Assembly: GCF_014190915.1 (NCBI RefSeq)
Contig: NZ_JACHVU010000003.1
Coordinates: 310,001 to 374,000 of the forward strand
Reading direction: 5' to 3'
Length of the DNA: 64,000 nt
Source of the DNA: Mycolicibacterium iranicum
GTDB lineage: Bacteria; Actinomycetota; Actinomycetes; Mycobacteriales; Mycobacteriaceae
Shown here one piece after another: positions 16,378 through 25,204 of this stretch (within the stretch, counting starts at the first letter, position 1; each line of letters begins with the position of its first letter). The notes under the pieces were generated by a model. It ran no database searches. It saw nothing but the letters and a program-made list of their open reading frames with translations, and was not told the DNA's origin. Made by a program: the position numbers and the translations under genes.

Positions 16378-16415
16378 CGTTACATCCGCGTCTGCGGAAG
16401 GTTTCCGTCGCGGGA

Positions 16416-17615
16416 TCAGGGCCCATCGGGTCGGCCGACGGGGGCGACGCTGACGGCCAGTACCGCAGTGTCGTCCTCCAGTCCTTCGCCGAAGCTCTCC
16501 AGCAGCTCCCGCGTCGCGGATACGATCGCCGGCGCGGTCGTCGGCGTGTGGCTCTGTGCGAAGTCGAGAAGCTCGTTGTAGTCGTCGAAGCGGCGGTCCC
16601 GGCCCGTCCTGGCTTCCGTGAGCCCGTCGGTGTACATCACGAGGGTGTCACCGGCGCCCAGATGCACACGCGCCGAGACGAACCGAGGATTCTTGAGCAA
16701 CCCGACCGCCTGGCCGCCCGTCGTCGGAACGTAGTGTGCCTGGCCGTGGGCCGGGAGCAGCAGCGCCGGCGGGTGTCCACCCGCGGCCAGCTCGAGATCG
16801 AACCCGCGACCCGAGGCGCGGATCACTCCGAAGATCACGGTGCAGAACCGCGGGTCGTCGCTGTGGAACTCGTGGCGCAGAACGGAATCGAGGGTGCGCA
16901 GCACCGCCACCGGGTCGTCCTCGTTCACCGCCGCGGCACGGAGCGTGTAGCGGGTCAGCGAGGTGACGGCGGCCGCGGCCGCGCCCTTCCCGGACACATC
17001 GCCCAGGAAAATGCCCCACGTCTGCGGGGTCATCGGGAAGAGGTCGTAGAAGTCGCCGCCGACATCGTCGCGCGACGCGGTGTGGTAGTGCGCGGCCGCG
17101 AGCAGTCCGTCCGGAGGGAACAGACTGGGAGGGACGAGCGAACGCTGCAGCGTGGTGGCGAGCACCTGCGCGCGCTCGCGCTCACGGTCGGCGGCGCGCC
17201 GGGCCTCCAGTAATTCCTTCTCGTACGAACGTCTCTCGCTGGCGTCCTGGACCGTGATCCGCAGCGCGGACGGTCGGCCGTCGGTGCCGCAGGCGACATT
17301 GGCGGTGATGAACACCGGGAGCTTCACCCGCTCGGTGGTGAGGAATTCCGCGGCGATGCCGCTGAGCGATCCGGTCATCTGCAGCAGCGGGGCGAAGTGC
17401 GTCTCGTAATGGATCCTGCTGCCGACGGTGAGGAGGTCGGAGAATCGACGGTCGACGAGGTCTGCCGGGTCGTAGCCGAGCCAGCGACCGAATGTGTTGT
17501 TGGCGAACAGGATGCGGCCGTCGGGCTCGGTCAGCAGGAGTCCGCACGGCGCATGGTCGACGAAATCGTGCAGCGGCGTGGCGGGTCTCGGGGGCAGTGA
17601 CGTCGGGTCGGTCAC
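16416..17615 (-). CDS. PAS-PP2C (SpoIIE-type) serine phosphatase, RsbP-like
   Basis: 399 residues. A PAS domain (about 10-125: APCGLLLTEPDGRILFANNTFGRWLG) is followed by a short coiled coil (RRSYEKELLEARRAADRERE) and a SpoIIE/PP2C domain (about 165-390: RDDVGGDFYDLF, LGDVSGKGAAAA, TDGLTEART and GLEDDTAVLAV hold the metal-binding Asp/Gly positions). This is the layout of Bacillus RsbP, which dephosphorylates the anti-sigma antagonist RsbV under energy stress. GTG at 17615 overlaps the stop of the RsbQ-like gene by 4 bp, and an STAS gene is divergent next door. Confidence 0.85.
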   Translation of the reverse strand: MTDPTSLPPRPATPLHDFVDHAPCGLLLTEPDGRILFANNTFGRWLGYDPADLVDRRFSDLLTVGSRIHYETHFAPLLQMTGSLSGIAAEFLTTERVKLPVFITANVACGTDGRPSALRITVQDASERRSYEKELLEARRAADRERERAQVLATTLQRSLVPPSLFPPDGLLAAAHYHTASRDDVGGDFYDLFPMTPQTWGIFLGDVSGKGAAAAAVTSLTRYTLRAAAVNEDDPVAVLRTLDSVLRHEFHSDDPRFCTVIFGVIRASGRGFDLELAAGGHPPALLLPAHGQAHYVPTTGGQAVGLLKNPRFVSARVHLGAGDTLVMYTDGLTEARTGRDRRFDDYNELLDFAQSHTPTTAPAIVSATRELLESFGEGLEDDTAVLAVSVAPVGRPDGP

Positions 17616-18415
17616 GGCAGCCCGGCGGCGAAGTCCGCGATCGCCGATGCGGTGGCCTCCGGAGCGCTCATGTGGGGACAGTGGCCGGTCGCGTCGAGGG
17701 TCACCAGAGCGCTACCGGCGATGTGCTCGTGGCAGTACCTGCCCACCTCGCGCGGGGCCAGGGTGTCGTGCGCGCACTCGATGACCACGGTGGGCACGGT
17801 GACCCGGGCGAGATCGGCACGGTTGTCCGACAGGAATGTCGTCCGCGCGAAGGTCAGTGCCCGCGCGGGGTCGGTGCGGCAGAACGCGTCGGCCAGCTCG
17901 TCCTGCAGCTCGGGCCGCTCCGGGGTGCCCATCACCACCGGTGCCATCGCCCGCGACCACCCCAGGTAGTTGCTCTCCAAGGACTCCAGGAGTTCGTCGA
18001 TGTCGCCGCGCGAGAAACCGCCCCGGTAGTCCGTGTCGTCGAGATACCGCGGGGACGGGGTGAGAAGCACCAGGCCTGCGAAACGCTCAGGCCTGGTCGC
18101 CACCGCGAGGACCCCCATCATCGACGCCACGGAATGTCCGACGAACACCGCGTCGCGCAGGTCCAGTTCGTCGGCGATGTCCAGGATGTCCTCGGCGTAC
18201 TGCTGCAGGTCTGCATAGCGGGTGGCATCCCAGGCCGCCGGGTCCGACGAACCGGCACCGACGTGGTCGAACAGAACGATCCGAAACGAATCCGCCAGGC
18301 GCGGGGCCACGAGCCGCCACAGGTTCTGGTCGCACCCGAAACCGTGCGCGAGCATGAGCGGCCGGCCGTCCGGTCGCCCGACTACCCGGACGTTGTTCTT
18401 CGAATGGACGGCCAT
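17612..18415 (-). CDS. Alpha/beta hydrolase, RsbQ-like energy-stress activator
   Basis: 267 residues from ATG at 18415; RsbQ of Bacillus subtilis has 269. Oxyanion motif LAHGFGCDQNLW, nucleophile Ser95 in VGHSVASMMG, Asp in VIECAHDTLAP and His in DATGHCPHMSAPE complete the triad. RsbQ activates its partner phosphatase RsbP and needs a small hydrophobic cofactor. The overlap with the PAS-PP2C gene repeats the rsbQ-rsbP gene pair. The long upstream extension of this frame crosses the divergent promoter and was not used. Confidence 0.83.
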   Translation of the reverse strand: MAVHSKNNVRVVGRPDGRPLMLAHGFGCDQNLWRLVAPRLADSFRIVLFDHVGAGSSDPAAWDATRYADLQQYAEDILDIADELDLRDAVFVGHSVASMMGVLAVATRPERFAGLVLLTPSPRYLDDTDYRGGFSRGDIDELLESLESNYLGWSRAMAPVVMGTPERPELQDELADAFCRTDPARALTFARTTFLSDNRADLARVTVPTVVIECAHDTLAPREVGRYCHEHIAGSALVTLDATGHCPHMSAPEATASAIADFAAGLP

Positions 18416-18520
18416 GCAGCGATGATCGCACCCCCGCTGCAGTGTTGTCCCGGATGTCCGCGACCGGGGTGTGCTGAGATGATCGGGAGAACCGAACGAC
18501 CGGCAGTGAGGGCACGTGGC

Positions 18521-18904
18521 ATGACCGACGAGATCGACAACCCCGCATTCCCGACCGGGCGCAGCGCGGTAGGGGTCCACGCCGAGATCGTCGACGGTGT
18601 CGCGGTGCTTGCGGTGACCGACGTCGTCGATGCGGCGACGGCCCCCCAGCTCAGCTCGGCCGTCGACGAGGCCTTCGCCGGCGCGCCGTCCGGCCTCGTC
18701 CTCGACCTCACCGACGTGAACTTCCTGGGGTCGGCGGGCATGACCATCCTGATGAAGGCCAAAGAACGCGCCGGCGACAACGTCGGCTTCGCGGTGGTCG
18801 CCGTCGGCAACGCGACCCGGCGGCCCATGACGGTCCTGGGCCTGGATGCCGAGCTGCCCCTGTACGACACCCGGGACGAGGCGCTGCGCAGCGTGCGGGG
18901 CTGA
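18521..18904 (+). CDS. STAS-domain anti-sigma factor antagonist, RsbV-like
   Basis: 127 residues. It is a complete STAS domain with the phosphorylatable Ser71 in NFLGSAGMTILMKAK. Such proteins, when dephosphorylated by a PP2C partner, bind an anti-sigma factor and free the sigma factor (SigF-type in mycobacteria). It is divergent from rsbQ-rsbP across 105 bp, which should hold both promoters. The partner anti-sigma factor is not in the window. Confidence 0.85.
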   Translation: MTDEIDNPAFPTGRSAVGVHAEIVDGVAVLAVTDVVDAATAPQLSSAVDEAFAGAPSGLVLDLTDVNFLGSAGMTILMKAKERAGDNVGFAVVAVGNATRRPMTVLGLDAELPLYDTRDEALRSVRG

Positions 18905-18908
18905 CGCG

Positions 18909-19463
18909 GTGGCGCCGCTTCGCTACTCCATCAACATCACCGTCGACGGCTGCTGCGACCACCGGGCGGTGGCCGGCAGCGAGGACCTGCACCGTCACCA
19001 TGCCGCGAACCTCGCCCGGGCCGATGCGCTGCTGTTCGGCCGGGTGACCTACCAGATGATGGAGGCCGCCTTCCGCCCGCAGCCGGGCGCCGACACCGGG
19101 CCCGACCCGTTCGCCCAGACGATCGACGCAGCGCGGAAGTACGTCGTGTCGCGCACCCTCGGGCAGGTCGACTGGAACGCCGAGCTCGTGCGGGGAGATC
19201 TCGCCGAGGCCGTGCGCCGTCTGAAGAGCGAGTCGGCCCGGGGACTGTATGTGGGAGGCGTGCAGCTGCCGCTCGCGCTGGCCGAACTCGGATTGATCGA
19301 CGAATACGAGTTCGTCGTGCACCCGAGGCTGGTCGGCCACGGGCCCACGCTGTTCGCCGGGTTGTCCCGGTACGTCGACTTGACGCCGGTCGACCGGGTC
19401 GAGCTGGGCTCAGGGGTGGTGGCCTTTCGCTACGAGCCGAAACGCCCAGCCTCACAGGCTTAA
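18909..19463 (+). CDS. Dihydrofolate reductase/RibD C-terminal domain family protein
   Basis: 184 residues from GTG at 18909, four bases after the STAS stop. The RibD-C fold is clear: RYSINITVDGCCDH at the N-terminus, DALLFGRVTYQMM near 38, LYVGGVQLPLALAELGLIDEYEF near 115 and the C-terminal strand. Members are small NADPH-binding reductases of mostly unknown role, common in actinobacteria. It ends tail-to-tail with the DUF4032 gene, overlapping by 4 bp. Confidence 0.8.
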   Translation: MAPLRYSINITVDGCCDHRAVAGSEDLHRHHAANLARADALLFGRVTYQMMEAAFRPQPGADTGPDPFAQTIDAARKYVVSRTLGQVDWNAELVRGDLAEAVRRLKSESARGLYVGGVQLPLALAELGLIDEYEFVVHPRLVGHGPTLFAGLSRYVDLTPVDRVELGSGVVAFRYEPKRPASQA

Positions 19464-20722
19464 TCGTCGTCGTCGAGGACGGAGAACGGCTCGGTCGGAT
19501 CCTCCACGACCACCAGCTGCGCCGCGGATTCCGAAGGCACCACGTTGCGTGCCAGTGCCTGCAGCGCCCGTTCGGTGCCGATGTCGTGGCCGGCCCCCTC
19601 GGACAGCAGCCACCGCACCTCGAGCAGGTCGCAGTAGGCCTGGATCGGCGTTCCGGTCCCGCCGACCGCAGCGTGCGCCCGGTGCATCGTCGGAGTCGCC
19701 ACCTCCATCACCCACAGCTGCGCGGCGGTGCGGTCGTCGACGTCGTGACCCGCCTCCCGGCACAGCTGGCCCTGGTAGGCCTGTAGGTCACCGAGCAGGA
19801 TGCGGGCCTGACCCTCGCCGACGTCCAGGCCGGTGAGCTTGCGCAGCTGCGTCGCGTGATAGCGGCGATCACCCACGGCGACATGCAATCTGAGCTCGTC
19901 CGCGCCGGCGGTGACGGGTTGCAGGGAGACCTCGTCGACGGCGAACCCGAGCTCGTTGAGCTTGCGGATGGCCCCCTCCACCCGGTAGCGGTCGGCGAAT
20001 CCGAAGGTCGGTTCGGAGTGCAGGAGATCCCACAGCCGTTCGTAGCGGCCCCGGATGCTCAGCGCCTCCTGGATGAATCCCGGCTCCAGGTCGGGTCTTT
20101 CGAGTTTGGCCGCGAGATCCAGCAGCCCCGCGGCGACGTTCTCGACGGTGATGTCGATGTCGTGGGTCCGCTGACCGGTCGAGAGACCGGGGTGCACCTC
20201 GCTGGTCTCGGCGTCGACGAGGAAAGCCTGCAGCACCTGGCCGTCCCGGGAGAACAGCGTGTTGGCCAGTGAGCAGTCACCCCAGAACACGCCGTGGCGG
20301 TGCAGCTCCACCAGCAGGGTGGCCATCGCATCGAAGAGGCGGGCGCGGTGTTTGGGCGCATCCGGTGGCAGGCGCATGAACAGCCGCCGGTACTGCCAGG
20401 AGCCCACGAGGTAGCGCGTCAGCAGGATCGCGGTGTCCCAGTCGGACTGGAAGACCAGCCCCGCGGGCCGCACCGCGTTGAGCCCCATCTCCTCCAGCCG
20501 GCTCAGGACGTCGTACTCGCGCGCCGCGATACGGGGCGGCAGCTCCTTGAGCGCCCACAGCTCGCCGTCGCATTCGACGAACCTGACCAGGTGCCTGCTC
20601 GGCCCGACGGGAAGGTTGCGCAGCGGCACGCCGGGGGCAGACCACTCGGCCAGCGGCCTGTCCCAGGGCAGCGCGATCAGACCTGGGCGGGGTGCCCGCA
20701 GCCGCAGTTCGGGAGCGGCCAT
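19460..20722 (-). CDS. DUF4032 protein with kinase-like fold
   Basis: 420 residues. The N-terminal half resembles lipopolysaccharide-type small kinases: LWALKELPPRIAAREYDVL (Lys/Glu pair), GVFWGDCSLANTLFSRDG (catalytic loop with D-x4-N) and FLVDAETSE in the metal-loop place. The C-terminal half is the DUF4032 domain. It follows the sugar ABC ATPase gene by 20 bp and is probably the last gene of that operon. A role in sugar phosphorylation or in signalling is possible; no substrate is known. The C-terminus is acidic (DDDD). Confidence 0.8.
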   Translation of the reverse strand: MAAPELRLRAPRPGLIALPWDRPLAEWSAPGVPLRNLPVGPSRHLVRFVECDGELWALKELPPRIAAREYDVLSRLEEMGLNAVRPAGLVFQSDWDTAILLTRYLVGSWQYRRLFMRLPPDAPKHRARLFDAMATLLVELHRHGVFWGDCSLANTLFSRDGQVLQAFLVDAETSEVHPGLSTGQRTHDIDITVENVAAGLLDLAAKLERPDLEPGFIQEALSIRGRYERLWDLLHSEPTFGFADRYRVEGAIRKLNELGFAVDEVSLQPVTAGADELRLHVAVGDRRYHATQLRKLTGLDVGEGQARILLGDLQAYQGQLCREAGHDVDDRTAAQLWVMEVATPTMHRAHAAVGGTGTPIQAYCDLLEVRWLLSEGAGHDIGTERALQALARNVVPSESAAQLVVVEDPTEPFSVLDDDD

Positions 20723-20742
20723 CGCCGGGTTCGACCGTCGGC

Positions 20743-21981
20743 TCAGCCGGTGGCCGCCGCGTGACGGCCGCTGGACTGAGGCGGATTCCCATCGCGCGAG
20801 CGGTCGTCGGCCGCACGCGTCAGGTTCTCACCCGACTGCGGATCGAACAGGTGCAGTCGTTCGGCGTCCAGCCACAGCGTGGCCTTGTCCTCCGGGCGGA
20901 TCCGGCTCAGCGGATCGAGTTCCACGCAGATCTGCGTGCGCAACTGCTCGCTGTCGAGATCGTTCGCCAACTCCGCGAGCTGTGAGGCGATCTCGGGTGA
21001 CGCCTCGAACGGGACGAACGCATACTGCTCGTTGCCCAGCCACTCGGTCATGTCGATGGTGACGTCGAAGGTGACCCCGCGGGACCGCTTGTCCTCGTCG
21101 ACGAATTCGGCGTCCTCGAACGCGCCCGGCCGGATCCCGGCGATGTACACCGCGCCGTCGTCGGCGTTCCCCAGACGGCCGCGCCACTCCTCCCGCAGCG
21201 GCACGGTGGCGAACGGCAACTCGATCTCGTTGCCCCGCACCCGCGCCGGGACGAAGTTCATCGGCGGTGACCCGATGAAGCCGGCGACGAACAGGTTGAC
21301 CGGCTGGTCGTAGAGTTCGCGAGGGCTCGCGACCTGTTGCAGGATGCCCTTCTTGAGCACCGCCACACGGTCGCCCAGCGTCATCGCCTCGGTCTGGTCG
21401 TGGGTGACGTAGACCGTCGTCACGCCGAGCTTGCGCTGCAGCCGCAGGATCTCGGTGCGCATCTGCCCGCGCAGCTTGGCGTCCAGGTTGCTCAGCGGTT
21501 CGTCGAACAGGAACGCATCGGCCTCCCGGACGATCGCGCGGCCCATGGCGACCCGCTGGCGCTGCCCGCCGGAGAGGTTCGCCGGCTTGCGCTCGAGGTG
21601 CTCGCCGAGTTCGAGGGTCTTGGCGGCGTCGTTGACGCGCTGGCGGATCTCGTCGTCGGACAGCTTGCCGGACAACCGAAGTGGGAAGGCGATGTTCTCG
21701 AACACCGTCAGGTGCGGATACAGGGCGTAGTTCTGGAAGACCATCGCCAGGTTGCGGTCACGCGGGGCCTTGTCGTTGACCCGGTTGTCGCCGATCAGCA
21801 TGTCCCCGGAGGTGATGTCCTCGAGCCCGACGATCATGCGCAGCAGGGTCGACTTCCCGCAGCCCGACGGTCCCACCAAGATCATGAATTCGCCGTCGGC
21901 GATGTCGAGGCTGACGTCGTTGACGGCGGGGTAGCCGTCTCCGTACTTCTTGACGATGTTGCGCATCGTGATTGCTGCCAT
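20743..21981 (-). CDS. Carbohydrate ABC transporter ATP-binding protein (MsmK/UgpC type)
   Basis: 412 residues. Walker A GPSGCGKST near 37, Q-loop VFQNYALYPHLTV, signature LSGGQRQRVAMGRAI near 135, Walker B AFLFDEPLSNLDAK, H-loop VYVTHDQTEAM. The C-terminal OB/TOBE domains are those of CUT1 sugar importers; the region around 290-345 is slightly longer than in MsmK. It energises the two permeases encoded just upstream. Confidence 0.93.
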   Translation of the reverse strand: MAAITMRNIVKKYGDGYPAVNDVSLDIADGEFMILVGPSGCGKSTLLRMIVGLEDITSGDMLIGDNRVNDKAPRDRNLAMVFQNYALYPHLTVFENIAFPLRLSGKLSDDEIRQRVNDAAKTLELGEHLERKPANLSGGQRQRVAMGRAIVREADAFLFDEPLSNLDAKLRGQMRTEILRLQRKLGVTTVYVTHDQTEAMTLGDRVAVLKKGILQQVASPRELYDQPVNLFVAGFIGSPPMNFVPARVRGNEIELPFATVPLREEWRGRLGNADDGAVYIAGIRPGAFEDAEFVDEDKRSRGVTFDVTIDMTEWLGNEQYAFVPFEASPEIASQLAELANDLDSEQLRTQICVELDPLSRIRPEDKATLWLDAERLHLFDPQSGENLTRAADDRSRDGNPPQSSGRHAAATG

Positions 21982-21985
21982 GGGG

Positions 21986-22813
21986 TTATCCCTTCACTGC
22001 TCCGGAGGTCAGACCGGCGACGATGCGCCGCTGGAAGATGAGGACCAAGATGACGACGGGGATCGTCACGATCACCGACGCGGCCATGATGTACGGGACG
22101 GGGGACTCGAAATAGGACGCGCCCTGGAAGAACGCCAGCGCGGCCGGAACCGTGCGGGCGCTGTCGGTGGACGTCAGCGAGATGGCGAACAGGAAGTCGT
22201 TCCAGCAGAAGAAGAACGTCAGGATCGCGGTGGTGAACACGCCCGGGGCCGCCAGCGGCACGATCACCTTCCGGAACGCCTGCCACGGGGTGGCCCCGTC
22301 CACCTGCGCCGCATGCTCCATCTCCCACGGGATCTGACGGAAGAAGGCCGACATCGTCCAGATCGACAGGGGCAGTGCGAAGGTCAGGTACGGGATGATC
22401 AAGCCCAGCCACGTGTCGTAGATCCCCAGCCCGCGCCACATGTCGAACAGCGGCCCGACCAAGGCGGCCTGAGGGAACATCGCGATGCCCAGCGCGAGGG
22501 ACAGCAGCAATTTCTTGCCGGGGAACTCCAGGCGGGCGATGGCGTAGGCGGCGAACATCGCGATGATCACCGAGATGACGGTCGCGATGACCGCGATCCC
22601 GATCGAGTTGATCAGCGCCCGGGTGAACAGCGGCTGGCTGAAGATCTGCGCGAAGTTGTCGAGGGTGAACGAACTGGGCAGGAACGACGGGTTGCCCGAC
22701 ACGATGTCCGACGGCGGTTTGAAGGCCAGGCTGATCATCCACAGCAGCGGCACGAAGCTGTAGACGACGATGACGATGCCGGCGATCGTCCACCACTTGG
22801 TGTTCTTGGTCAC
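21986..22813 (-). CDS. Carbohydrate ABC transporter permease (MalG type)
   Basis: 275 residues with six predicted spans. The EAA loop is present as EHAAQVDGATPWQAFRKVIVPLAAPG near 180, the site that docks the ATPase. It has the N-terminal FVPLLWMISLAFKP typical of the CUT1 MalG group. The GTG start overlaps the MalF-type stop by 4 bp. Confidence 0.93.
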   Translation of the reverse strand: MTKNTKWWTIAGIVIVVYSFVPLLWMISLAFKPPSDIVSGNPSFLPSSFTLDNFAQIFSQPLFTRALINSIGIAVIATVISVIIAMFAAYAIARLEFPGKKLLLSLALGIAMFPQAALVGPLFDMWRGLGIYDTWLGLIIPYLTFALPLSIWTMSAFFRQIPWEMEHAAQVDGATPWQAFRKVIVPLAAPGVFTTAILTFFFCWNDFLFAISLTSTDSARTVPAALAFFQGASYFESPVPYIMAASVIVTIPVVILVLIFQRRIVAGLTSGAVKG

Positions 22814-23772
22814 TGATCACCCCTGACTTGCGAGAGGTCCGTCTTGAAGACCTTGATGAATATCCAGGCGATGGCGACCACCGACAGGAACAGCAACACC
22901 GAGACCGCCGAGCCCATACCGAGATTCACCAAGGTGACGTTCTGCCGGTAGGCCAGGAACGAGATCGTCTCGGTGTTGTTGGCACCGGCGGTCATGACGT
23001 ACGGGTTGTCGAAGATGCGCCAGGCATCCAGGGTGCGGAACAGCAGGGCGACCATGATGGCGGCCTTCATGTTCGGCAGCGTGACCTTCCACAGCCGCTG
23101 CCATGCCGTCGCGCCGTCGACCTTGGCGGCCTCCTGCATGTCCTCGGGCACCTGCACCAGACCGGCGAGCAGAAGCAGCGAGATGAACGGCGTGGTCTTC
23201 CAGATCTCGGACAGGCAGATCACGAAGATCGCCGACCACCGGTTGCCGAACCAGTCGAACTCCGACAGGTTGAGCCACTGGTTGACGAAGCCCGAGTCGA
23301 TCGCGAAGGCGTAGCGCCAGATGAACGCCGACACCACGGTGACGATGCCGTACGGGATCAGGATCGCGGTCCGTAGGGGACCCCGGCCGCGCACGATGCG
23401 CAGCATCACGAACGCGAACCAGAAGCCCAGCACCAGCTCGATGGCCACCGTGACGACGGTGATCGCGAGCGTGGTCACGAAGTCGTTCCACCACACCGGG
23501 TCGGTGAGGATGACCAGATAGTTGCCGAGTCCGACGAAACGGCGACCCTCGGGATCGGTGAGGCGGAAGTTGTACAGCGACAACACCAGTGCGTACCCGA
23601 GGGGGTAGGCGGTGACCAGCAGCATCACGACGTACGAGGGCAGCGTCAGGTAGAGCCCGAGGCGCCGCTCTCCTTTCGCGCGCTCGCTGACCGAGGGCTT
23701 TCCGGGGTCCTTCTGGATGGGGGCTTCTGCCACGGCGCCGCCGACCCCCGTCGCTTCGCTCGCCCGGGTCAC
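22810..23772 (-). CDS. Carbohydrate ABC transporter permease (MalF type)
   Basis: 320 residues from GTG at 23772, which overlaps the stop of the binding-protein gene (GTGA) and so is preferred over the longer open frame. A polar N-terminal tail of about 50 residues precedes six membrane spans. The EAA loop is MQEAAKVDGATAWQRLWKVTLPNM near 225. It forms the channel with the MalG-type subunit. Confidence 0.92.
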   Translation of the reverse strand: MTRASEATGVGGAVAEAPIQKDPGKPSVSERAKGERRLGLYLTLPSYVVMLLVTAYPLGYALVLSLYNFRLTDPEGRRFVGLGNYLVILTDPVWWNDFVTTLAITVVTVAIELVLGFWFAFVMLRIVRGRGPLRTAILIPYGIVTVVSAFIWRYAFAIDSGFVNQWLNLSEFDWFGNRWSAIFVICLSEIWKTTPFISLLLLAGLVQVPEDMQEAAKVDGATAWQRLWKVTLPNMKAAIMVALLFRTLDAWRIFDNPYVMTAGANNTETISFLAYRQNVTLVNLGMGSAVSVLLFLSVVAIAWIFIKVFKTDLSQVRGDQ

Positions 23773-25082
23773 AGCAGTCGCCTCCCCGCCAGCACGTCGG
23801 CCATGAATTCGTCTGTCCTCTCCGGGGTTTCGGCGTTCACCGAGGCGGGCGGATGCCACGTCTGCTGGATCGCGCCCGAGATGTCGGTGTAGAACGGTGT
23901 CGGCGGGCGGGGGCCGCCGTCGCCGATGGACTCGCGGATGAGATCGGCGTTTTCATAGGTCTCGCGGATCTTGGGGTCGTCGTAGGACGCCGCGTAGGGC
24001 GAGGGCTCACTCTCGTCGAGCATGTACTGGGTGGCCTTCGGTTCGGCGTTGATGCACTCGACCAGTGCGACGGCCTGCTCGGGATGCTTGGTGTACGCCC
24101 CGACGCCCAGGTTCGCCCCACCCAGCGGCGGTGCGCTCGGCCGGTCCGCGGACACCCGGGGGTAACGGGCCCAGCCGATGTCGTCGACCACTTCCTGGGC
24201 CAGCGTGCCCTCCTCGGCAGCGCTGCGGGCGGCCGCGAGCACGTAGGGCCAGTTCACCATGAACATGCCTTCGCCGGACTGGAAGTTGGCGCGGGCCTGT
24301 TCTTCCGAGGCGTTCGACATGTCCGTCGGAGCCGCGGGGGAGCGGCCGAGGTTCCCGACGATCTCGGCGGCCTTCTCGCCGGGCGGGGTGGCCAGCGACG
24401 GCGTGGCGTCGCGGCCGGCCTCCACGTTCTCCAGCAGCGCGCCACCGCCGGAGAGCACCAGCGCGTTGATCAACACCGTGTAGCCCTCGTAGCGCTGCGC
24501 CTGAACGGCGATCTTCTTCTTCTGCCCCACAGCGGCTTTGAGCATCTCGTCCCACGTGAAGGTCGGGGAGGTGGGGTCGACCCCGGCCGCGGCGGCCGCC
24601 GACTTGCGGTACCACAGCAGTTGGGCGTTCGACTTGTACGGGGCGCCGTAGAGCTTGTCCTCCCACATGCCGGTCTCGATGGGCGCCGGCAGCATTCCGG
24701 CCGTCAGCCGCTGCGTCTCCTCGGCGGTGTAGGGCCGCAGGAAACCGGCGTTGGCGAACTCGGCGGTGAAGACCACATCCATGCTGACCAGGTCGATGGA
24801 CGAATCGCCTGCGGCCAGGCGGCGAACCATCTGTTCACGCTGTGCCGTCGCGGTGCTCGGCAGCGACTCGATCCTGACCTGGTAGGCACCGTTGGACGCC
24901 TCGGCGCACTGCTCGGCGCGGGCGACGGAGCCCCCGTTGTCGGGAAGGATGTACCACGTCAGCGTCGGGGGACCGCCCTGACTGCCGCAGCCGGACAACA
25001 ACGACGCGGCGACCAGAGGTGCACTGGCCAGCGCGATTGCGCGACGTCGTCGCCCGCGGGCGAACTGATCTCGTTTCATCAC
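23769..25082 (-). CDS. Sugar ABC transporter substrate-binding lipoprotein
   Basis: 437 residues. A very basic n-region (RGRRRRAI), a hydrophobic stretch and the lipobox SLLSGC with acylated Cys32 give a lipoprotein signal. The rest is an extracellular binding protein of family 1 (LTWYILPDNGGS, DLVSMDVVFTAEFANAGFL, LYGAPYKSNAQLLWYRK). With the GH13 enzyme encoded nearby, an alpha-glucoside is the likely ligand (inference). It heads the transporter operon; the promoter should lie in 25083-25204. Confidence 0.92.
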   Translation of the reverse strand: MMKRDQFARGRRRRAIALASAPLVAASLLSGCGSQGGPPTLTWYILPDNGGSVARAEQCAEASNGAYQVRIESLPSTATAQREQMVRRLAAGDSSIDLVSMDVVFTAEFANAGFLRPYTAEETQRLTAGMLPAPIETGMWEDKLYGAPYKSNAQLLWYRKSAAAAAGVDPTSPTFTWDEMLKAAVGQKKKIAVQAQRYEGYTVLINALVLSGGGALLENVEAGRDATPSLATPPGEKAAEIVGNLGRSPAAPTDMSNASEEQARANFQSGEGMFMVNWPYVLAAARSAAEEGTLAQEVVDDIGWARYPRVSADRPSAPPLGGANLGVGAYTKHPEQAVALVECINAEPKATQYMLDESEPSPYAASYDDPKIRETYENADLIRESIGDGGPRPPTPFYTDISGAIQQTWHPPASVNAETPERTDEFMADVLAGRRLL

Positions 25083-25162
25083 GTCCTCGTCTATGAAGTT
25101 TGCCCTCGTGTACGGAAGTTGTGGTCTCCGATGAGGGCCACGTGCAGCACATTCGGTACGTC

Positions 25163-25184
25163 TGTGAGTGTGTCACACCTCACA
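25163..25184. promoter_or_regulatory. CRP-like inverted repeat upstream of the sugar transporter operon
   Basis: TGTGA-GTGTG-TCACA at 25163-25177, inside a wider repeat that ends CTCACA. It resembles the mycobacterial CRP (Rv3676-type) site TGTGA-N6-TCACA, but with a 5-bp spacer. It lies between the end of lacI and the start of the binding-protein gene, on the transporter's promoter side. Catabolite-type control is possible; the altered spacer lowers confidence. Confidence 0.35.
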
Positions 25185-25204
25185 GCGCCGAGGGCGCAGC
25201 GGTG

